64,000 nucleotides of DNA from Craterostigma plantagineum (Eukaryota; Streptophyta; Magnoliopsida; Lamiales; Linderniaceae). The notes under the pieces are model-generated. The model saw only the letters and a program-made list of their open reading frames with translations, ran no database searches and was not told the DNA's origin. Where the stretch lies: the NCBI GenBank assembly GCA_027422505.1, contig JAPQWV010001551.1, positions 1 through 64,000 of the forward strand, in the 5' to 3' direction. Shown here in pieces: positions 47,781 through 60,557 of this stretch; within the stretch, counting starts at the first letter, position 1, and each line of letters starts with the position of its first letter. Both the position numbers and the translations under genes were made by a program.

Positions 47781-48380
47781 TCATATAAGATTAGATATTA
47801 TAAATGAACTGGATAACTTTCTTGCAGGTGCAGCGTTATATTTACGCACACGGGAGACTAAAGAAAACAATGTATTGGATACATTTTGGAATATAACTTG
47901 TTATAGAGTATATTTGGAGGATGAAAACCGTATGAAGACCTTTATAATTTATTTAGGAGATATATCTTTAAAACTTCACACGACTAGAAAGAATCATGGT
48001 CATATAAATGTTTCACTGAAACTAAAACATAATAAGAAAATAATGTAGTAGTGTTCATATTTAACTTAATATCATAATTCAACCGGAGATTTTTATGAGT
48101 ACAAATTCAGCAAATAGAGGGCATGAGTACACCAATGCTAGGAAAAAAATGACCCCTATCGTTTATTCAAGAACAATATCTAAATTTCTATATAATTAAA
48201 TGTTCTTGAAACTTTCCTTATTTTTTTTCCATCGAAGAAAGAGTTACGCAATCATTCTTCTAAAATATTTTTTAATTTTCGAAATCGATGAAACTTTAAA
48301 CCATCGAAAAAATGAATAAAACGAACCCTGAACCAAATTAAACAAAAGGAAGCAAAACCAAAAGAGAAAAAAATCAAGAA
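47781..48380. other. AT-rich intergenic, nothing recognised
   Basis: No credible open frame, repeat or element end. The right part probably carries the 3' untranslated region of the membrane-protein gene. Confidence 0.4.
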
Positions 48381-48384
48381 TTCA

Positions 48385-49217
48385 TCAAACTTGATCATCA
48401 ATTATTGGCTTATTATCATTACACCGATTTCTATTTCTCCAAACTCCCACTAAAAACAACAAACACTTAATCACCCTAACAATCCCAACACAAATCATAA
48501 TGAAATAAACCATCCACCCAAGAAAATCCTCAACCAAAACCCTACCATCACCTCTCCCTTCATCGCCGGCAAATTGCCAGCACAGCCACCTCGGCCCTCA
48601 GCCGCCACCACCACAAACCAGCGTAGCTCAGCCCCACTGCCGCCCTCTCAGCCCAACTCCGGCGGTTTTCGTGGAGGAGGAAATTAAAACCACCGCCACC
48701 ACGCCGACTGCATCGTCCACCACGGGCCCCACCACGGTTCTTCTCCAAAACATCATAGTCTCATGCACCCTAAAAATAAGAACATTGTTTGTACACTGGT
48801 CGTTTTCTCTTGGCCAAGGGCAAAATTGTAATTATCTATTATTCCGGAGCGAACGGTCCCTTCCAACCCTAGCGTCACCGAGGCTTCAAGGGCGATAAGA
48901 AGCGTCCATGCGATGAAAAGGTAGGGTTTTTTCGCCTTCGATGAAGAAGATAAGGAGTGTAATAGAGAAGATATGCTTACGAGAAAGACGAAGAAGTGGA
49001 TTGGGATGAAAGGGCGATGACTTTGTTGCTCGAATGAGAAGAGAAGTGAGTATAGGGAAGAAATCGAACGGCTTTTAATATGGTCGGTGGAAATAAGGTA
49101 GTTAATGGCTGAAATTCGAGCGATGATTAGGAAAGAGAGAGGAAAAAGAAGGCTGAGGAGAACGGTGGCGGTGGTTCGAAATGCGATTCGAGCCGTGTTT
49201 TCGAGGAAAGAAGCCAT
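48385..49217 (-). CDS. Plant multi-pass membrane protein of unknown function, frame broken once or more
   Basis: The start at 49217 gives MASFLENTARIAFRTTATVL, then a series of hydrophobic segments (LLSLLFPLSFLIIARISAI; FIPIHFFVFLVSISSLLHSL; LFIAWTLLIALEASVTLGL). A shift near 48760, just after LFLG, leads to HETMMFWRRTVVGPVVDDA, then LWWWRLRAEV in another frame, and a last membrane segment (DFLGWMVYFIMICVGIVRVI) before the stop at 48385. The overall order matches an uncharacterised plant family of four to five membrane helices with the HETM..W.RTVV.PVVDD signature. Single exon. Function unknown. Confidence 0.72.
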
Positions 49218-49229
49218 TGTTTATTGGAT

Positions 49230-50235
49230 GTAGATTTGAAATCAAGAAGTGTGATTCACTTATATGTATGCATATGGTTAATGTATGCATGATATATGTT
49301 TTTTTGTTTTTGGTACAATGATGGAATTTAAGACATTACTTGACTTTGCATAGAGTAATGCCATGAGGATAGGGTTTGGTACCTAGACAAGATATAACCT
49401 AGACAAGATGATGTTTAAGCTGACATAGATGTCAATTTAATTTCTTCTTTTCTGAGGCCACCTTTACAGAAATCAAGAAAGCTCAGGATTTGATTTAATA
49501 GCATTACTATCCTTTGGTCAGCTGGTTTTATTATGAAATGGTGGAATTAAGTTGATTATAAGATTAGAAGCAAAATAGTCCATGCCTTGCCCAACTACAA
49601 TAAAGAACTAAAGGTCCACTGTCATAAAGGCTTTTAAATACTTCTACGACTTTGGGAGGAAGTAAAGAGTTAAAATTGTAGAGAGGTATATTCATGCGGT
49701 TCACAGTTAACTTTCACAATTCAAAATCGTCTGTTTTGGCCTTGAGATCAGCCAAAATCGTAACCAAAGCGTCCAAAAATGCCAAAAAATGCATATAATG
49801 CTTAAGATTCGAGCAAGAATGTCGAAAAGTTTCAATTTTTGACATATGGTAATTTCCAAACTCACAATAAATTGCACTTCAGAGTTAAATATATATATAT
49901 ATACCGCCTCACATACTTTTGAAAGTACTCGTAATTTCAACATTAAGATTCTATAGGAATCCCTTATGAACTCCTGAGAATGTTATCAAAATGGACACTT
50001 GAACAACATATGCAGCAGGCGTTTTAGAACTGAATTCATGGCTTCTTTAAACAAGATCAGCCAATTGCACAGTGCAAAGGCAATAAGCAGACAACACAAT
50101 GTTGCAATAATCAAGAAGTATAACCAAGAATCCAACAATAACTCAAAATTAAACATCCATGACACAATGAAGACAACGATTACCAATCAGTTCATTGAAA
50201 AAGGAGGAATTTTTGAGCTAAAAGATAGAAGGAAG
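49230..50235. other. Intergenic between the membrane-protein gene and ubiquitin-eS31
   Basis: Contains the membrane-protein promoter on the left and the ubiquitin-eS31 3' untranslated region on the right. Open frames such as 49707-49943 lack domains. A short TA run (ATATATATATATA) is at 49892-49904. Confidence 0.4.
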
Positions 50236-50241
50236 ATCACA

Positions 50242-51079
<838 letters not shown>

Positions 51080-53589
51080 ATGGGGAAAAGAGTATGGTTG
51101 AGCCGATTCAACCATTGGTATGCGATGTCTCGATCGTACGGAGGAACCATCCATGGATTTCATGTCGGCGTACGGAGAAGTATTCTGCAAACCTCATACG
51201 AGCTGCTTTTATTCAAACAGATGGTGCGCGCATACTCCGGTCAAACTGCGCCGTCGTCTCAGTTCCAACTGTCTCTAGATTTAATCAACATGATGGAGCA
51301 AAAGTTATCTGCCATCGAAAATCGTCATAGTGTTCTTCAGAACGCTGTCAACAAGGTAGTCTACTCTATTTCTCGTGAGCACTTAATCTTGGCGTGATGG
51401 CATCGTAGATTTTCCTATGTGACTCACATCTATGAGTTCAAAAGACAGTCCGATGCCACGCCTGAAGAGTATTCCACCGCCAACAAAGAGCTGAAGAAGC
51501 TCCACCATACAATGGATGTGTGTCTCAGCTGAGGAAGAAACAAAGGTGATTGTGTTGCCTCTTGAGTCTTGAATGATGTCGTCGCTATGAATAAGATTGG
51601 TTGAAACTGCAGTGTTCTATGCAGGAGATTGATGGGCTAAAGATAGTTATCAATGAGAGCCAAGACGACAGAGACATGCGAGAAATGGCTTCTGTTGAGT
51701 TAGAGCAGGCAATCGAAGAAGAAGAGCAGATTCGACATTCGTTGCTCAAGTCCTTGCTACCTAAGGATGAAGCAGACGAGCGAGGATGCATTTTGAAGTT
51801 CGAGCTGGTAAGATATTAGTGTCCATCTTCTATTTCAATTTGTTCGTGGCTTCCTATGCTAGGACAGAAATATATCATCAAAAGGGTTGGTTTGTTTTAA
51901 TGTTTTTAGTAAAAATTTTCATGCTTTTTTTTAGGAACTGGAGGGGAAGAGGCTTCTCTGTTTGCTATGGACATATTCAAAATGTACACCCATCTATCCA
52001 CTACCCTTCTTTAATATTCTGACCCTTGGTTCATTGGTATATGCTAACTATATCAGTTTGGTAGATATATTCAGATTGTTTCTTCAAGTTAAGATTCTTT
52101 TGTGTCTCTTTCTTCCTTGACTATGTCATCATTATTCGATCAGGTATGAGAAGTACTCGTTAAAGAAAGGTTGGAAGTTTGAGGTTCTTGATGTAGCAGA
52201 ATCTGGACTTAAAGGCTATAAGGTCGGTCATGCACAACTCCCTAATATACGTCATTTTCCTATTAATGGGCTTTGAATATCTGGAAAATGTCCCGAACGC
52301 TTCATTTCAGGAAGCTTGTGCGTCGATCTCTGGCGCAGATGTTTACGGGCGGCTCAAATTCGAGAGTGGAATTCATAGAGTGCAGGTTTTTTTTGCTCTT
52401 TCATTAGTGATACCATTTCTTTCTTAATTTTGTTGCTCTTCAAAGTTCTGTTACGAGCACTGTGTATGTTCTGCAGCGTGTCCCAGTAACAGAGAAAGCT
52501 GACGAGTCCACACCAGCGCCGTGTCCGTCGTTATTCTTCCCGAGGCAAACGAGGTGCTAGTTAGAAACACAAAGATACTTAAAATCGTTTGCGTTAGATA
52601 AAAATTTTAACACATGGACCAATTTTTCGAATTCATCGCAGGTCGACGTGAAGTTGAGGAACGAAGACCTAAAAATCGACACGTACAGGTCGGGCGGTTG
52701 CGGCGGTCAGCATGCAAACACCACCAACAGTGCCGTAAGGATTACTCACGTACCCTCTGGCTTGACGGTTTTCCATACAAGACGAACGCTCCCACATCAG
52801 GTGATACTAACAAAATTTACGACGTCAGTGTAGAGTTAACTACTCTTTTTCGTTCAATAAGTTAGGGCTTCACTTTCAGGACACCTAACATACTGGGTTG
52901 TAAATTAAGGACACTAACTTCTTGCAATATAAAGAGACTAACTCGTCTGCAATCTAAGGAAACTAATTTTCAAAACTGAAGCAATTTAAGGACACAAAAT
53001 AGGTTCTGGTGCGTTGTGTCATTAAATTCCATCGATTTTGGAAGTTAAATGTCCTTAAAATTGCATACCTTTAAGTTGGGATATTGAAAGTGCCACCCCA
53101 TAACTTACTCAACGGAAAAAAGCAGTTAACCTCTTCAGTACATGAGATGGTATGGTAATGTTTAAGCTGGATGAATGAATTGCATGTTGCTTCTCTAGAA
53201 CAAAGCAAAGGCACTCAAACTGCTGTGCGCCAAACTGTTCGAGCTCGAAAGGACCAAAGCCCACGAAAGCCGTTCGCGGCTCAGAGCAGAACAGGTTTTA
53301 AACTTAACCATAATCTCTAAACAAACTGTTCGAGCGAACAAAGTCTCCGTATTACGCCGGAGAGCGAACTTATTTTTTGTGTTTATTGAAGGTGGGCAGT
53401 GGAGACAGATCAGAACGAATTCGAACGTACAACTTTCCTCAGGGCCGAGTCACGGATCACCGTGTAGGAATGACTTCTCATTCCATAGACGATATGATGC
53501 AGGGCGAGAATCTCGACGTGTTCGTCGATGCCCTTCTTTTGCAGCAAGAAACTGCTGCTATTACATCTTTCACCTCTTCCCCGTCGTAG
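51080..53589 (+). CDS. Peptide chain release factor 1, mitochondrial type, several apparent frameshifts
   Basis: Class I release factor that recognises UAA/UAG and hydrolyses peptidyl-tRNA in an organelle, probably the mitochondrion. The start [14 protein letters not shown] opens a basic presequence. About nine exons. Early parts are [18 protein letters not shown] and [19 protein letters not shown], then [57 protein letters not shown] and [18 protein letters not shown]. The catalytic loop is [19 protein letters not shown], with the essential GGQ. The end has [35 protein letters not shown] and [12 protein letters not shown]. Frames slip by one base near 51515, 51795, 52500 and 52775, each between perfectly conserved stretches. 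Confidence 0.93.
52835..53130. repeat. MITE-like repeat, copy C, in a release-factor intron
   Basis: Ends GTTAACTACTCTTTTTCG and, reversed, GTTAACTGCTTTTTTCCG continue as CAATAAGTTAGGGC / GAGTAAGTTATGGGG and CACTTTCA on both sides. The interior repeats TAAGGACACTAAC and CAAAACTGAAGCAATTTAAGG, matching copies at 40588 and 42354. Confidence 0.78.
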
Positions 53590-53965
53590 TTTCTCTCTTA
53601 CATGACGTTCTCTTTAATCCCTAGTGGATTGGTTTGATATAATGTGATGAATTATCCTCCAAAAATCAAATTTTTTCTTCTCTTTTTTGCATCGTATAAT
53701 GAATTATTACGGTCTCCATGCAATTCGTCAAGTGATCTGATCATGTCATCTTAAATTTCTCGACCATTGTGTTTTTTTATGGACTTTGGACGTTGCACAT
53801 AGGGGTTTTCGTTCGGTACAAACCGAACCGAACCGAAATTTCGGTCCATTTCCAAAACCGAATACCGAACCGAATTTCTCGGTTCGGTATTCGGTTATTA
53901 CCGAATTTTTCGGTTAATTCGGTACGAATTTTCAATAAAAAAAGGAATTTTAATTATATTTAAAT

Positions 53966-55090
53966 GGGACATTGACGTTTTTAGTCCCTTATGTTTAAAC
54001 CTATGGCGTCCGTGGTCCCCGATGTTTCCAAGTTACATTTTTAGTCCCCGATGTTAAATATTTTACTCTATTTTAGTACCTCGGTCAAGTGATTCGTTAG
54101 TTTTAACAGAAGAATACACGTGTCATGTTTGTATTCGGTATAAAACTTAACAATAACAAAATATTCACGTCGTTTTTGAAAAAAAAAGAAAAAAATAAAA
54201 CTTAACAAAAAAATTAAGAAAATGCGAGACATTTCCCTCGCCGTCTCTCTCCTCTCCACTCTCTCTCTCTCTCTCTCTCTGTGCTGGGCAGCGACGGAAG
54301 ACAGTCGACGGACGACGTGGAGCACCGAGCCGCGACTCTGACGGTGGAGACGGCTTCGACGACCTGATTCCGGCGAACTTCGAGGCACTGGCGAGGTCGG
54401 CGACGGCTTCGAGGGGTGTCGGCTGCGATTGGTGGCCGGCAAACTCAGATCTGCCAGTTTTGGTGACGGATTCCGGTGGTCGGGGGGGCGAACTCAGATC
54501 TGCCGGTGGTGGTGACGGATTCCGGCTGCGATTGGTGGCGGCCGAACTCAGATCTGCCGGTGGTGGTGACTGATTCCGGCTTCGATCGGTGGCGGGCGAA
54601 CTCAGATCTGCGTGGTGCGACTGATTCCGGCCTCGGTGGTCGGGCGAGGGCTGGATTTGCTCGGCTTCGGTGGTGAGTGGTGATGGATTCCGGCCTCGGT
54701 GGTGATGGATTCCGGCTTCGGTTGTGACGGATTCCGGCCTCGGTGGTTGGGCGACGGCTGGGTTTGTTCGCTTCGGTGGTGACGGATTCCGGCAGTGGTG
54801 GCAGGACGAGCGGATTCCGGCAGTGGTGGCACGCGAGGTCGGCGGTAGCTCCGCTTTATCGTGTTTTCTTTTTTTTTTCTTGAAATTTGTTTTTTATATA
54901 CTTTATAAATTTGATGAGGAATGTGGAAGCATTACACGTGTATTTTCTGTTAAAACTAACGTCCCACTTGACGGAGGTACTTAAATAGAGTAAAAAGTTT
55001 AACATCAGGGACTAAAAATGTAACTCGAAAACATCGGGGACCACGGACGCCCATAAATTAAACATAAGGGACTAAAAATGTCAATGTCCC
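53966..55090. mobile_element. Mutator-like element with 160-bp terminal inverted repeats, carrying a GC-rich minisatellite
   Basis: Ends GGGACATTGACGTTTTTAG and, reversed, GGGACATTGACATTTTTAG run on as an inverted repeat for about 160 bp (shared blocks GTCCCTTATGTTTAA, GTCCGTGGTCCCCGATGTTT, GTTAGTTTTAACAGAA, ACACGTGT). The flanks are the perfect 9-bp duplication TATTTAAAT (53957-53965 and 55091-55099). The interior has a CT microsatellite at 54260-54280 and a GC-rich block of short repeats (54430-54850). No transposase, so a non-autonomous TIR-MULE, possibly with captured host sequence. Confidence 0.88.
54430..54850. repeat. GC-rich minisatellite inside the Mutator-like element
   Basis: Repeated words are AACTCAGATCTGCCGGTGG, GACGGATTCCGGC and CTTCGGTGGTGA, forming about 64-bp units on the left and about 30-40 bp units on the right. 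The block stays open in several frames on both strands, giving repetitive peptides. I see no reason to call them genes. Confidence 0.75.
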
Positions 55091-55440
55091 TATTTAAATT
55101 AATATATATATTATTTAATATAATTTTTTTGGGTTGTAAAAGAAAGTTATATTAATTAATATATATTAATTTAAATATTACTGAAATTCGTTTTTTAATA
55201 TATAATTTAATAAAATATAGTTATATTTTTATTATTAATAAAATATAATATATTTTAATTTCAAAATCCAAACCCATACCGAACCGAATTACCGATTTTT
55301 TTTAATAACCGAATACCGAACCGAATTTTTCGGTTCGGTTCGGTTCGGTTTTGTACCGAATTTTCGGTTTTTCGGTTATTCAGCTCGGTTAACCGAATAA
55401 CGCACCCCCCCTAGTTGCACATAGATCAGATGGGTTAATC

Positions 55441-55683
55441 TATTGGAACCATCCCTGAAAATGCCCGTGAGTCAGTGAAGGTCAAAGCAGAGGTTTCAGA
55501 TACGAAGAAAACAGAGGTTTAGACAGATAGGAAGTGAAGGCTGCTATGCTTTCAAGGGTGTTTTTAGTCATTTGCTAACTTTTAATTATTTGCTTAGCCT
55601 CTATAAATAAGCCTGTACAGTAAACTTTGTAAAATTCAATTCTCTTTTTCATCGAAGTAGAAAACATTTCCCATTTCCCATTA
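55441..55683 (+). repeat. 5' LTR of the young Copia element
   Basis: Identical in layout to the 3' LTR. It contains CTATAAATAAGCCTGTACAG, the probable TATA region of the retroelement promoter. Confidence 0.93.
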
Positions 55684-55768
55684 TGGTATCAGAGCGTTAT
55701 TCACAGTGATTATCTTCTCTGCAATCTCTTGCGGCTCATTTCAAGATTCTTCATCACACTTACAGAAA

Positions 55769-58700
55769 ATGGCAGATTCCCCAAATCCAAATGCAGAGCC
55801 TACCGAGGTGTCTTAGACGATCCCTCAAATCCGTATTATCTTCACCATACAGATAATCCGGGGCTGATTCTCGTACACCAACCCCTCACAGGTGATAACT
55901 ACGGTTCTTGGAGCAGATCTATGTCGATCGCTTTATCTGTCAAGAATAATTAGGGTTCGTCGATGGCACACTCCCAGAACCAGCTCAGAGTGATCGAAAG
56001 TTATTTTTGGCTTGGAAAAGAATAACGATATCGTCATCTCATGGATTTTGAATTCCATCTCCCAAGAAATCTCGGCCAGCGTCATATATTCCGCTTCAGC
56101 TAGAGCCGTGTGGATCGACTTACAGGAACGATTCAAGAAAGCAACGGTCCCAAATTTTATCAACTAAGAAAACAGTTACTTGATCTTTCGCAGCAACAAT
56201 CAACGGCCAGCATGTACTTCACCAAATGAAGGCTTTATGGGATGAACTCAATAACTTCAGGCCTTCATGTTCGTGTGGGAAGTGTACATGTGGAGGTGTC
56301 AAAGATCTGAAAAATTATTTTGAGAAGATTATGTTGTCACTTTCTTGATGGGCCTTAATGACTCATTCTCGCACGTCAGAGGTCAAATCTTGTTAGTGGA
56401 GCCTACTCCTTCAATCAATAAGGTGTTCTCATTAGTCTCTCAAGAGGAGAGACAAAGATCAATTGCCTCTACCTTAGCAGTTGAAGATCCAACGAAGTAT
56501 ATGGCATTATTTTCAAGAAATGGTGCAGCACATAGTGTCACCCGACAGAATGGGCTGAAGTCCTTTTCATATTCAAGAAAGAGGGGAACAGACCATTTTG
56601 CACACATTGCAGCAGACCTGGCCACACGATTGAGACGTGTTACAGAATTCACGGATTTCCCCGGGTTTCAGACACAAAACAAACCAAGAATGGCTAAATT
56701 CAATCAAGTGTCTTCTGATGTACCTGAGGAAGCAATAAAGGGAACAACTGAAGCTGTGAGTGTGGCGCAAAGCTTTGTGCATGCATTGAATCCTCATCAA
56801 TTGCTACAACTTCAGCAACTGATTAGTCAAAGAGGTCAGAACCATGGAGTAGACAAACCAGTGGCAAACAAAGTTGAAGGTATGTGTTTATCGTTTAATA
56901 TACCTACTGGTTTTGCAAATAATTCATGGATTATAGACTCTGGCGCGTCAAGGCACATATGCTGTGAATTAAAGATGTTTGATCAATTACATAGTGTAGA
57001 ATCCTCATATGTTACTTTACCAATGACATGAAAATCAAGGTAACTCAAGCTGGGAATATTGTCTTAGCTCACAACCTTGTATTGAAAGAAGTGTTGTATG
57101 TTCCGTATTTTAGATTCAATCTCATCTCGGTAAGTGCTTTAACATATGATACAATCTGCACTTGACCTTTATGGCCGATCATGTTGTGCTTCAGGATTCA
57201 ACACAACGGAGGATTGGCAAGGGTAGCAAGTTGCAAGGTTTATATGTACTTGACAGCCTTGATTTTCGATGTGATGATAAAGTTTTTGTTTCTAGTTGTA
57301 TTGATAAGGCAACACCTGAACTATGGCATGCTAGGTTAGGACATCCGTCTTATAAGAAAGTAGATCTCATGAAACATATCTTGCACTGTACTAAACTAAA
57401 TAAAAGTGAACACTTCTGCAAAATTTGCCCTTTGGCAAAGCAGACAAGTTACCTTTCAGTTGCAATTCTAGAATAGCTTGTTCTATTTTCGACTTAGTGC
57501 ATTGCGATATTTGGGGTCCTTTTCAACGTTCCCTCGCACACGCATCATAGATATTTTCTTACTATAGTTGATGACCACTCGAGATTTACTTGGACCTTTC
57601 TGCTGAAACAGAAATCGGAAGCAAAATCAGTGATAGAATTCTTTTTTAAAATGATTGAAACTCAGTTCAAGAGAACAATCAAAACATTCAGGTCTGATAA
57701 TGCTAGAGAATTAAATATCAGTGATTTGTTTCGTAAATCTGGTACTTTTCAGCATTTGTCTTGTGTGGAAACACCGCAACAAAATTCGGTGGTAGAGAGA
57801 AAGCATCAACACATCTTAAATGTAGCTAGGTCTTTGTATTTTCAGTCTTCTTTGCCTATCAAGTATTGGAGTGAGTGCATACTCACAGCAACCTTCTTGA
57901 TCATAGAACACCATCCAAAGTTTTAGAAAATAAGTCACCTTTTGAAGTTCTATATAACAAACCAGTGGACTACTCAATGTTGAGAGTATTTGGTTGTTTG
58001 TGCTATGCGTCAACCTTGGTTTCTAATAGAACAAAATTTGAACCTCGTGCTAAACCTTGTGTATTTTTAGGCTATCCTAATGGTATGAGAGGTATAAGTT
58101 GTTAGATTTGCATACAAGTAGTATTTTTGTATCTAGAAATGTAAAGTTTCAGGAACAAGTTTTCCCTCTAGCTGGTCAGCACTCGGAGGAGTATGAGAAA
58201 CCAATAGAAGACTTCTACTATGATGTTGTTATACCTAAGGCAGCCAATGCAAGCACAGAAGCTGTGACAATAGAGGGACACGACACGATTCAAGAAAATC
58301 AGACTCCTAACCTAACTAATAACGAGGAGGATGGAGGATCAGAAGGGACAGTTCAAGAAGATCAAACTCCTAACCAGAGTAATAGTGAGGATGATGGAGG
58401 AGAGCACCAGATTGTTAGAAGATCAAGCAGATTGACCAAAAAGCCTGCTTATCTTCATGATTTCCACTGCAACTCCTCAGTCGCTTTCACAAGCTTATAT
58501 CCTATATCTAAATTCTTGTCATATGATAGACTAACCCCTCAATATAAAGAGTTTATTACATGTATTTCTGCTGTTTCAGAACCAAAATTCTATCACCAAG
58601 CAGTGTCTGATATTCATTGGAGGAAAGCCATGGAAGAGGAACTAAAAGCAATGGAGAGTAATCGCACGTGGGATGTGGTTCCGCTTCCTATAGGTAAGTC

Positions 58701-60125
58701 CTCAATAGGTTGACGTTGGGTATATAAGATCAAACATGATTCAAACGGAACGGTGGAACGATATAAGCAAGATTGGTGGCGAAAGGCTACAAGCAAAGGG
58801 AGGGAATCGACTATATCGAGACTTTCTCGCCAGTCGTCAAGCTGCAACTGTGAAGGTAATCCTTGCTTTAGCTGCTCAAAATAATTGGCATCTTTTCCAA
58901 CTTGATATTATAATACATTTCTTAATGGGACTTGTTGGAAGAAGTGTTCATGGATTTGCCTCTAGGATATACAACATCAGATAAAGTTGTATCAGGAAAT
59001 AGATTAGTATGTCGATTAAATAAATCTATTTACGGTCTGAAACAGGCTTCGAGGCAATGGAATTCAAAGTTTTCCCAAGCCTTAACTTGTTTTGGTTTTC
59101 ATCAATTGAGTCAGATTACTCACTTTTTGTCAAAGTTTAGATTCAGAACTTGTTATCTTGTTAGTTTATGTAGACGATATAATCATGATAGGTCCTTTCA
59201 TTGCTGCGATAAATGAAACAAAAGATTATTTGAAAAACAAATTTAAACTTAAAACTTGGGGAGGCTCAAGTATTTTCTTGGGATAGAAATTGCTCGTAAC
59301 ATTTCAGGTTTATATCTGTCACAACGACAATATGCTCTCAAAATACTAGAAGATACAGGCTTCCTCGGTTCCAAGCCTATGGCTACTCCTATGGATCCTA
59401 ATGCAAGCTTACACAATCAGAGGGTGAGCTACTGCCTGATCCAACCAGCTACAGAAGCTTGATTGGAAGGCTGCTATACTTGACATTCACCCGGCCGGAT
59501 ATCACATTTGCAGTCAATAAGTTGAGTCAATATGTTGCAGCCCCGAGACAGCCTCACATGGTAGCTGCCAACCATTTGTTAAGATATATAAAGGGCACAC
59601 CTGGTCGAGGTATTTTTTTTCCAACAAAGCAGATTTACAGCTCAAGGCCTTTTCGGATTCGGATTGGGCAGCCTGTGTCGATACAAGGAAATCCGTTACG
59701 GTTTTTGCACGTTTCTTGGCGATTCTCTCATTACTTGGAAGTCAAAGAAACAAACAACCATCTCCAAATCCTCTACTGAGGCAGAATATCGAGCTCTGAG
59801 TTCCCTTACAAGCGAAATTCTGTGGATAAAACAGCTCATTCACGAGATAGGCATACGACAACGACATGTTCCAGTGTTATACTGCGACAACCAATCTGCA
59901 ATCAAGCTAGCTTCGAACCCCAAATTCCACGAACGAAGTAAGCACATTGAGATAGATTGTCACTTCATTCGGCATCACATCACAGAAGGGTCGATCAGGT
60001 TTTGCCGGTCCGAACGCATGCTCAACTGGCAGATATTTTTACTAAAGCGCTTCCCATTATTACGTTGCGACACCTTATGTCCAAGATGTCTATAACTGAC
60101 TTGTATAGTCCATCTTGCGGGGGGC
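55769..60125 (+). pseudogene. Copia gag-pol polyprotein, frame broken many times
   Basis: Gag starts MADSPNPNAEPTE and contains LTGDNYGSWSRSMSIAL. The protease has NSWIIDSGASRHIC (about 56925). The pre-integrase domain has ELWHARLGHPSYKKVDL, and the integrase has RSDNARELN and TPQQNSVVERKHQHI. The linker ends with RRSSRLTKKPAYLHDF. Reverse transcriptase blocks are WRKAMEEELKAMESNRTWDV, CRLNKSIYGLKQASRQWN and the YVDD active site (about 59170). RNase H has STEAEYRALSSLTSEILW and LYCDNQSAIKLASNPKFHER. All Copia domains are present in order, but at least ten frame changes or stops occur between them, odd for an element with near-identical LTRs unless the sequence itself carries errors. Confidence 0.92.
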
Positions 60126-60368
60126 TATTGGAAACCATCCCTGAAAATGCCCGTGAGTCAGTGAAGGTCAAAGCAGAGGTTTCAGATACGAAGAAAACAG
60201 AGGTTTTGACAGATAGGAAGTGAAGGCTGGCTATGCTTTCAAGGGTGTTTTAGTCATTTGCTAACTTTTAATTATTTGCTTAGCCTCTATAAATAAGCCT
60301 GTACAGTAAACTTTGTAAAATTCAATTCTCTTTTTCATCGAGTAGAAAACATTTCCCATTTCCCATTA
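60126..60368 (+). repeat. 3' LTR of the young Copia element
   Basis: Starts right after the polypurine tract and ends TTCCCATTA before the TAATC duplication. Differs from the 5' LTR by a few one-base indels and one or two substitutions. Confidence 0.93.
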
Positions 60369-60557
60369 TAATCTGTAGTCGACAGTGAGGTTAAGACTCA
60401 TTTAATGTGATTTCCACGTGGTTTTCTGCATTATTGGGGAGAAAAAATATCTTCACGTATTTGCGTTTATTGGAACAAAGAATATTTTGCCTTCTAGGAA
60501 TGTTAAGTGAGGTAATTAGTTCGATCTATTAAAATTCTTTACTATAATAATGTATGG

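Larger units (their letters stand above)
53800..55413. mobile_element. hAT element with CCGAAC-rich ends, containing a nested Mutator-like element
   Basis: The element begins TAGGGG and ends CCCCTA, flanked by the 8-bp duplication GTTGCACA (53792-53799 and 55414-55421). Roughly 130 bp on each side consists of ACCGAACCGAA / TTCGGTTCGG words. The middle (53966-55090) is a separate element with its own 9-bp duplication. Without that insertion it would be about 0.48 kb. No coding sequence of its own. Confidence 0.87.
55441..60368 (+). mobile_element. Full-length Copia LTR retrotransposon (4.9 kb), recent
   Basis: Flanked by the 5-bp duplication TAATC (55436-55440 and 60369-60373). The LTRs are 243 bp each (55441-55683 and 60126-60368), beginning TATTGGAA and ending TTCCCATTA. 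They differ at only a handful of positions, mostly one-base length changes. The primer-binding site TGGTATCAGAGCG starts at 55684, directly after the LTR, and a polypurine tract GCGGGGGGC precedes the 3' LTR. Domain order gag, protease, integrase, reverse transcriptase, RNase H marks it as Copia. It landed about 20 bp downstream of the hAT element. Confidence 0.95.

Noticed and set aside
54068..54442. Minus-strand frame of 124 codons with an Arg/Ser-rich start
   Set aside because: Runs through a CT microsatellite and the minisatellite of the Mutator-like element; composition follows the repeat.
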